Assembly: GCA_963922205.1 (NCBI GenBank)
Contig: CAWUHX010000013.1
Span: 1,116,001 to 1,180,000, forward strand
Length of the DNA: 64,000 nucleotides
Direction of reading: 5' to 3'
Source of the DNA: Romanomermis culicivorax
Taxonomy: Eukaryota; Nematoda; Enoplea; Mermithida; Mermithidae
Below the pieces are notes generated by a model that was given only the letters and a program-made list of their open reading frames with translations, was not told where the DNA came from and made no database searches. The translations under genes and the position numbers were made by a program. Shown one piece after another: positions 57,313 through 64,000 of this stretch (positions are counted from its first letter, which is position 1; each line of letters opens with the position of its first letter).

Positions 57313-57418
57313 TAAAAAACTAGCGCCAAAAAGATAAGGAAACAACAGAAAAATAAGAGCAGAGGTTGCATTTGGGTAATTCCATCACTGTTAAATGAAG
57401 TTTCCATTAACATAAGTT

Positions 57419-57995
57419 TCACATTCTGATAAATAGTGTAGATACAAAAATGGGAGCCAGATGAGCCAACAGTAATGCACATTTTGGATGAAGTTCACAG
57501 AATTTAAAAAAGCTAATATCCGTCGTTTCATATTCTTTTTGGTAAGCAACGAAAAGTTCCTTCAGATTGCACAATAATAACTGTTTTTGCTTTTGCTGTT
57601 TAATGCCGTCAATTTTAACTGACACGTAATCCTTTTTTCCTGGTCGAGAGAATTCGTCATTTCCATAAAAGTCGAGAGAATTCGTCGTTTCCATAAAAAG
57701 TTTTAGCAGGTCGCTCAACTTCAACTGGAAGAGGCTTTCCACATTTTTTCTCTGGTAAAGCAAGAATGCCAAAATTTCGTTTCAAGTTTGTGGCTTCATT
57801 AACCATCTGGTGTGAAACACCGAAATAATCAACAGTTTGATTAATATTCCAATTATCAGGAACTATTTTCAACATTTGAACTTTCATATCATGGGAAGAA
57901 ATTGTTATCTGATATTTTAGATCGGCTAGAAATTTCTCATAAGCTTCGTAGTTTGAACATTTAACAGAATTTTTTTTCTGATTAATAATTTCCAA
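57419..57995 (-). pseudogene. Transposon-associated metazoan ORF family, frameshifted
   Basis: From 57995 the minus strand reads MEIINQKKNSVKCSNYEAYE, then NWNINQTVDYFGVSHQMVNE (a helix-turn-helix-like stretch) and ERPAKTFYGNDEFSR. A second frame continues PGKKDYVSVKIDG, LLLCNLKELFVAYQKEY and FFKFCELHPKCALL. I know the series GKKD-VsVK, kRLLLCNLkE, F.KF.eLRPK from uncharacterised proteins in many invertebrates that often lie beside transposons. A tandem duplication of about 28 bases near 57640-57697, repeating FYGNDEFSR, causes the frame change. The usual Cys/His tail is missing. Confidence 0.6.
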
Positions 57996-59761
57996 TGGAT
58001 TAAATCATCCAGCAGTTGAAATCTGAGTCGCTGTGGCTTCTTATATTTTTCCCTTTGCATGTCCTCTTGAATCTCTTACTTCGATCGCAGTTTGCTGCAA
58101 ACTCAACTCACTTTATCTATTAAACTCTAAAGTAGGTAAGTAAATTAGTTGAAAATTGATCGAGTTACAGAATTTGAGAATATTTTTGAGAATACAGATT
58201 TTTTTTTGAAGAGCGGGCCGACCGAGCCCAGCGCTTGGGGTAACCCTTTTGTCACCTTGAAATATATCTTTTCTGACGTCGTATTAGTATTCTCTGCGTC
58301 CCGCCAAGTCGAATGAGGTCAAAAACTCAATGTAAAGTCAAATAACGACTCATTTGCCTACTTTACACCACGTTAAGTAATTTTGCGTCGTGGTTATTAC
58401 ACCAAAATTTTTTTGACCTCAGATTCGCCTTCTCCTTATTTCTACGATTCGAACACGGTTGAATTTAGTTTATTTTGAACGATTTTGTTTTTTTTGACGT
58501 CAGCAATTGTATGCTTTAATCTTGACTTTTTAACCCCAAAAGCATTAATCGACCGTAAATCGGTCAATATTGCCTTAGTTTCGAAATTCAAAAAAAAAGA
58601 TTCTGGTAGAGCTCGTTAAGGACTATATATTAAATAATAGAATGTTTCATAATTGTCTGTCCCACTGTAGCTATACGCAAAAGTTTCGACTGTAATTTAG
58701 CACTTCAATGACTGTCAATTTTGATGCTATATTTATGAAAGCTATAGATTTTGGTAGACCACGATCTGTTAAAAAACCTTTTTGAATGCTCTTAAAGTGT
58801 AAACTGTAAAGTACACGTGGCATTACCAAAATTGCAATTTTCGAAACTTTGTCTTACTGTAGCTCCTGTACCGTAATTTCAATCGACATGAAACAAGTAT
58901 CAAAAGTCTTGTTTTTGAAATCTCTACAACATATCAAAAAGTAAAAAATTTATATCGTTCAACTTTCGAGATTTTACACCACATGTTGAGCGATTTACAC
59001 TCCGTTTACATCGATTGTTGAACTATACACTGTAAATCATGTACCAATCGACTCCTTTTTTACGTTCTATAAAATAGAAAAAGAATTTTGCGGCTAACAC
59101 TCATAGCACAAAAGTTATAGTGTGGTGTAAAGTATCTGAAGCCAAAAATCACAGTTTTTTGCTTGTGTAGGTCAGATTTTTCATTTCCCCCTATATGTTG
59201 CATATATATTCTTGCTCAGGACGTTAGGGGCATCGAATTGAACCCTTTCTCATGGGGGGGAGGGTCCGGTCAAATTTTTTTGACCTTTCTTCTGAAAGTT
59301 TTAAATTACTTTAAATCAGCGAATTTTTACTTTACACTCGAATTTTTTATATCAAACGAAAGCTTGCAAGATAATCGACCGAATGTATACAAGCAAATTT
59401 GAGATTTATGCATTAAAGAAAAGGCTATTGAGCTTCGAAAATCACTTTACATTTTTTTGTAAAGAAATTTTGGATTGCCGAGATAGTAAGACTGGGCCTA
59501 AAAACCTTTACCTGCTGCCAAAATTTATAAAAAAATTCGAGCATATGTTTCGGAGAAAATCGGCCTCAAAGTCGGAGTGTAAAGAAATGCGTAAACCTAG
59601 TGCAAATTTGAGACAGCCAAAAGTTGCGGCACTTATTAACTATTATTTTGATGTATTATATTGGTATGAAAAAAATGCGTTTTTCATACCGATAATTGCA
59701 GTTTTTTGTGTTAATTTTATCGTAAATTTAACTCTTTTGGGAAATTTTAATGTTTCTTAAG
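57996..59761. other. Intron 1 end, no supported gene
   Basis: An ORF at 59383-59760 has a hydrophobic tail (FFIPIIAVFCVNFIVNLTLL) but runs into the IVD acceptor and matches nothing known. The rest is AT-rich. Confidence 0.3.
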
Positions 59762-61680
59762 CTTCGTAAGAGTGTCTTCGACTTTGCCCAGAAGGAGCTA
59801 GCGCCATACGCAAATGAAATAGATCGAACGAACAACTTTGATAAATTACGGGTTAGAATTGTTATAACTAAGTTCATTCTACAGCAAGAAATTTCTCGCG
59901 CTTTTTCAACCTTCTGATCTTTCGGCTTGTAGCTTTTAATGGCAGTTTCTAGAGATGATAAAATTATTAGAAGAAAAAATTTTAAATATAAGAAAATAAG
60001 AGTTTGTAGCCTTTGTATAGCCCCATTTACTTTCGGACATTTTGTTCTAGGAATTTTGGAAAAAATGCGGACAAATGGGATTTTTGGGCATTACGGCGCC
60101 TAGTAAGGCGTTCGATTGGGCGTCGTTGTGAACTTTATGAAAAATATTTCCTCTTCTAAGCGAAATATGGCGGTTCGGGTCTAGACTACTTATCTCACGT
60201 TATTGTTATGGAAGAAATTTCAAGAGCCAGCGGCGCCATTGGTTTAAGTTACGGAGCACATTCGAATTTATGCGTCAACCAAATAGTTCGAAATGGTAAC
60301 GAAATGCAGAAGCTAAAATATTTACCGAAAGTGAGTTTATTTAGAACTAAAAGCCTCAAGGCATAAGTTGTCTTGCGCTTCAAAAAACACGATAATTTGA
60401 CCATTCTGACTTTTGTTCCGAAAAATTCTTCGAAAAATCGATTGGAATCGAACTTCGACATGAAAATGAATATATTTCAACTTTTATACCTACTCTATTT
60501 TATCCAATCGTTTTTATCTGTATCGCAACAGAAGTGAATTTCTTTCCTTAAGCTTGGACATTAGTTTCATTTCAGTGCTATTCTGTATGCAACTACTTAG
60601 TTTTTTACAAAATGATTGTAAATCAAAATATGGCAAAAATATGTACTTATTGTGGTCAAAATTGGTTACGCAATGCGTTCACTATAAAATTACAACTCCA
60701 AAAAGATCCTGGCTGTTAGTTGAGCTTGCTCACAAACTTTCAGTCTAGTGTAAAACATGGTTCAGCAGATCATAGAAATATGAAATTGTACTTACTTTCT
60801 AGCTTTGTTAGCACTCCATGAAAAACGGACTGTAAAAATGACGAAGTCAGTAAAACATTTTATTATTTTAGTTATGCTCAGGCGAACATTTTGGTGCTTT
60901 GGCAATGAGCGAAGCTAATTCCGGTACCGACGTTGTTTCCATGAAACTGAGGGCACAAAAAGTTGGTAACAAATACATTTTGAATGGTACTAAGTTTTGG
61001 ATAACGAACGGACCGGACGCCGACGTCTTAGTCGTATACGCGAAAACTGATTCCAATGCTAAATTGCCGCAACATTCTATTACGGCCTTTTTGGTTGAAA
61101 AGGTAAAGAAATTATTGTGTCACAAAAGATGTCTGCTACGATTGAAATTTTTTCCTTCCCTCTTTAGACATTCCCTGGTTTTTCGACGAACGAAAAATTG
61201 GACAAACTCGGCATGAGAGGTTCGAATACTTGCGAATTAGTGTTTGAAAATTGTCAAGTGCCGGAAGAAAATCTTTTGGGAGAAACCAACCGAGGGATTT
61301 ACGTTCTATTTTCCGGTTTGGATATTGAAAGGGTTGTTTTGTCCGCTGGTCCTATAGGGTAAAAATATTAGACAGATAATCGATTAGTTCATCTATGTTT
61401 CTTCTCCATTTCATAGAATTGCTCAAGCTGCTTGCGATACGGCTTTCCAATACGTCCACGAAAGGGAAGCATTCAATCAAAAAATCGGACAATTCCAAGT
61501 AAATTTTGGTGATGTTTTATATGCATAATATCAACGAAATGAAATTTTTCCCTGGAAGTGTGTCTATCGTTTTAGCTCATGCAAGGAAAAATAGCCGACA
61601 TGTATACTTACCTAAATGCCAGTCGTGCGTATGTTTATATGATCGCCAGAGCCGTCTCCAGAGGGAAAATAAGGCCGAAG
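59762..61680 (+). CDS. IVD: Isovaleryl-CoA dehydrogenase, exons 2-8 (partial gene)
   Basis: Mitochondrial FAD enzyme of leucine breakdown, oxidising isovaleryl-CoA to 3-methylcrotonyl-CoA and passing electrons to ETF. Exons by GT-AG rule and phase: 59762-59851, 60051-60102, 60161-60330, 60872-61102, 61168-61358, 61417-61498, 61576-61680. Family motifs in order: [106 protein letters not shown] and [22 protein letters not shown]. The Glu in GLDIERV is at the place of the catalytic base in IVD (helix G), which separates IVD from most acyl-CoA dehydrogenases. With exon 1 this gives 354 codons. The C-terminal roughly 70 (DCAG... to the stop) are not found before 64000. Exon 8 ends at a weak GTTATAG donor. 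Confidence 0.95.
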
Positions 61681-62000
61681 GTTATAGTTCGTTTTTTTAA
61701 ATGCTTGTAAATTCTTCCTTTTTTACACTGAAATTTGCACAGAAATGCTGAAAAATCGAATGTTTACCTAACCCGGTCTCAGGAACTATAACAGATCAGG
61801 GTTCATACACAACCTGGAAAACACCGGGAATTTTTTTTCAGGTCTGGAAAACCTGGAAAACACAGGGAATTTTGTGGAAAAATAAATATTTTGTGTTGAA
61901 AAGTAGAGGAAAATCGTCAAAATTTCTCGCCGCGCTGCGGCGAGTTTTCTTATTCGACTATGCACATTGAAAGTGAAATTGCTTAAAATCATCGAGTATT
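61681..62000. mobile_element. CAGGGTTCATACAC hAT terminus in the last visible IVD intron
   Basis: cagggttcatacacaacctgg at 61797 is followed by two cctggaaaacac-ccgggaatttt-like units, as at 54763. The hairpin ctcgccgc-gct-gcggcgag follows at 61926-61944. The other end was not found. Confidence 0.45.
61926..61944. repeat. Hairpin, 8-bp stem, loop GCT
   Basis: ctcgccgc-gct-gcggcgag, a perfect inverted repeat preceded by caaaattt. Confidence 0.85.
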
Positions 62001-62394
62001 TGAGATCGTTTTTTTTAGTTTTCCAACTTCAACTTTTAATTTAGCCTTTAAATTATTATGTCAAAGTCAACGTTTCAATTAGATTGTAAGAGTAATATTC
62101 GAGAAAACATTCAAACTCCGCATTTATGCCAGAAAATTGGAGACTAATCAACAAAATGTTTTCTGCTATATAGAGCATTCATATTTGCGAGCGAAAAAAA
62201 TCGAGTCTGGTCAGGGTTTTTTTAGGTCAATTAGGAGCCATGGCTTCTAAAAACTCTGATTGACTCCTAAAGATTTAGGGGCACAAGCCAACATGGCTTA
62301 TAAAAATTAGAACCTAACGACCCTTTTGATTGGGTGAGTTTCCTGTCCGGAGATGGATTCTTATGCGTTTTTAAGAAAACATATCGAAAATTTT

Positions 62395-62411
62395 CCGGCG
62401 CTTCGCGCCGG
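62395..62411. repeat. GC-rich hairpin, 7-bp stem, loop TTC
   Basis: ccggcgc-ttc-gcgccgg, identical to 13153-13169 and preceded by gaaaatttt. Confidence 0.85.
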
Positions 62412-62853
62412 ATTTTAAATCACTTATGATTCTTGTTATCATTTCTGTTGCGCGGTTGAAAAATGTCGGCCTAGCTTACGCTGGCTTATAGCTTTTAAAC
62501 ATCAGCATGTTATGGATGAATGTTTGACCTTGTATTGTTTTTTCACATATTTGACTAAAATCTAGATTTTTCTAGATTATTTCCACGAATTGGTTTTGTG
62601 GTTCTTTAGAGTTTTCGACTTTCGTGAAGATAACTTTTTGCATTGGGAAAATGATTAAGCGTGGGACAATAGCAGAGGTTCTTCTGTCTGAAAAAGTCAT
62701 TCAATTCATTGCCGCTTGCCTAATTTTTGAATTTTAGTTTGCCTGACTGAAAACATGCTGAATTCACTGAAAAATTAGACTTTTCAGGCAGGAAATAGAT
62801 ATTAAAAATAGTCTTTCTCCAACGATATAGAATATCAAAATCCAAATTTTTTC

Positions 62854-62868
62854 CGATGCTCTGCATCG
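62854..62868. repeat. Hairpin, 6-bp stem, loop TCT
   Basis: cgatgc-tct-gcatcg, preceded by aaattttttc. The stem has A:T pairs where other copies have G:C. Confidence 0.8.
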
Positions 62869-62999
62869 CATTAATTACCGATCGATATCCGAGTCCGAAG
62901 TAAAATATTTATCACACTTTTTTATGGTTTATACCAGTGTTTTTTGCACTGTGCAAAACTTTTTTTCAGATTTTTTGCACCGTGCAAAAAAATATTTAT

Positions 63000-64000
63000 T
63001 AAATGTGAAAAAAATTGGTGTTTTCATATCGAAAAGATGCATTTTGGTGCATTTTAGTAGGTGCAAATCTCAAAATTAACTTTAATATAACTTTAATAAG
63101 CATTATTATTTATTTCCTAGCTCAGGCGCAGCTTCTAGCATGTCTACCTTCACTTATCACTTAATCTATTTTCATCATCCTAAACGTATTATCTCATGTT
63201 TTAATTGGTAATCTTCAATGTTTTATCTTGATATTTAATGAAGATTCACATTTTTTCCTTGACACATTTTTTGAGAAGGATCAATACGTCAAGTCTGTAA
63301 ACTTGTTGAAGCGATTGATCCTTTCTTATCGTAAAATCAATTCAAAAGCTGTGTGGAAGTAGTTTTCGGACATTTCTAACTCATATCATTTCGGCCAAGT
63401 TCATGAGAGTTTACAAATAAATTACTGGTTTTAAAATTTTTCAAATAAAAACTTTCTGGAAAGTACGAATTTCGAACAGAAAATTCGAATGTAATTCTTG
63501 AAATAAATGTTCGGAAAATTGATTTTCTAGTGTCGCTGAATGTCAATACCCAAAAAGTTTTTCCGGCGCCTGGCGCCGGAAACATTACTATCTTTTTTGG
63601 GCTCTCACTTGTCATCAAGAGGACCTAACCGTCGATTTCTCATGTAATTCAAAGTCATTATGCTCTCATATAGTTTGCTGGAAATTTGGTTCCACAATGC
63701 TTATGGATTAGACTTCAATCAAACTCAAAAATTTCAAATGTTTCCTCAATGTTATAGTCTAAAAAACAGCAGAAGGTTTGAAAAAGATCAAAAATACACA
63801 AATAAAGCGTCTATGAGCATTTTTGAGCGAAAAAACAGTTGTAATAGGAGAACCCCGCAGTGCAGAAACTTTTTTTGGCTTTTCTGCACCATGCAGAAAG
63901 CCCAGTGACGAAAAAAATACTGAAAAAATGTGGAGTGTGGAAAAAAATTTGACTTCTTTATTTGTGGAAGAAAAGTTTGTGGAAAAATGTGGCTATTTAT
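63000..64000 (+). mobile_element. Family A element, runs to the window end
   Basis: It matches 14175-15222 in order (gatgcattttggtgcatttt; gcttctagcatgtctacctt; ttacaaataaattac; attatgctct). The first hairpin is missing, with flanking sequence joined. The second, at 63561-63581, is extended to 9 bp. Confidence 0.7.
63561..63581. repeat. Hairpin, 9-bp stem, loop CTG
   Basis: ttccggcgc-ctg-gcgccggaa inside the family A copy at 63000-64000. Confidence 0.85.

Larger units (their letters stand above)
46515..59761 (+). other. IVD: IVD intron 1, about 13.2 kb, mostly transposon sequence
   Basis: The donor is gtagat after 46514 and the acceptor tttcttaag before 59762. The intron contains the elements 47048-51733, 49897-50067, 50175-51214, 52467-52645, 52987-53225, 54763-55769 and 56498-57312, plus the ORF at 57419-57995. 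All other introns of the gene visible here are 58-541 bp. Confidence 0.75.
62001..62999. other. Repeat remnants with two hairpins
   Basis: Contains a cagggtttttttagg stretch at 62213, the hairpins at 62395-62411 and 62854-62868, and ttttgcac-gtgcaaaa motifs at 62945-62990. No gene was seen. Confidence 0.4.

Noticed and set aside
59383..59760. 125-residue ORF with a hydrophobic tail as a separate gene
   Set aside because: It ends at the IVD exon 2 acceptor, has no known relatives, and its composition fits chance AT-rich coding.

Overview
This 64 kb window is AT-rich genomic DNA of a non-vertebrate animal; the phylum cannot be fixed from the sequence. The evidence is one spliced mitochondrial gene with GT-AG introns, a CR1/Jockey-like LINE, hAT and PIF/Harbinger DNA transposons, and no operon-like gene packing. 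One host gene can be named with confidence: isovaleryl-CoA dehydrogenase (IVD), + strand. Its first coding exon is at 46374-46514 and exons 2-8 are at 59762-61680. The last roughly 70 codons lie beyond the window or were not found. Intron 1 is about 13.2 kb and is largely transposon sequence.

Layout. 1-3340: decayed repeats, a possible MULE-type transposase relic and an unrecognised ORF. 3470-8230: a large element with subterminal inverted repeats. It holds a possible minus-strand spliced gene and a tandem array whose units carry a tRNA-like box A/box B pair. 8380-9240: a 98-bp tandem array, which recurs at 34070-34870. 10272-14105: small MITEs and an LTR-like sequence. 14168-20411: a nested stack of hAT-like elements sharing one target sequence. 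21194-25165: a nearly full-length but broken CR1-like LINE. 25462-26739: a head-to-head LTR pair with a DNA element inside one arm. 27487-29922: two more copies of the CACTG-ended element. 30130-32918: minus-strand remains of at least two kinds of LINE. 33030-41070: more hAT MITEs and nested insertions. 41935-43545: coding-like sequence not recognised. 44581-45359: a single LTR beside an end of the 3470-8230 family. 46374 onward: IVD with its transposon-filled first intron, including a Harbinger deletion derivative (56498-57312) and a broken ORF of a widespread transposon-associated family (57419-57995). 61797-64000: further repeats after IVD exon 8.

Two patterns stand out. First, many dispersed repeats carry a short GC-rich hairpin with a 3-base loop; its stem sequence differs between copies but stays self-complementary. 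Second, one hAT family can be followed from a 1.04-kb copy with a transposase-like remnant to three 177-180-bp MITEs, all with recognisable 8-bp target duplications. No rRNA gene, functional tRNA gene or CRISPR array was seen.
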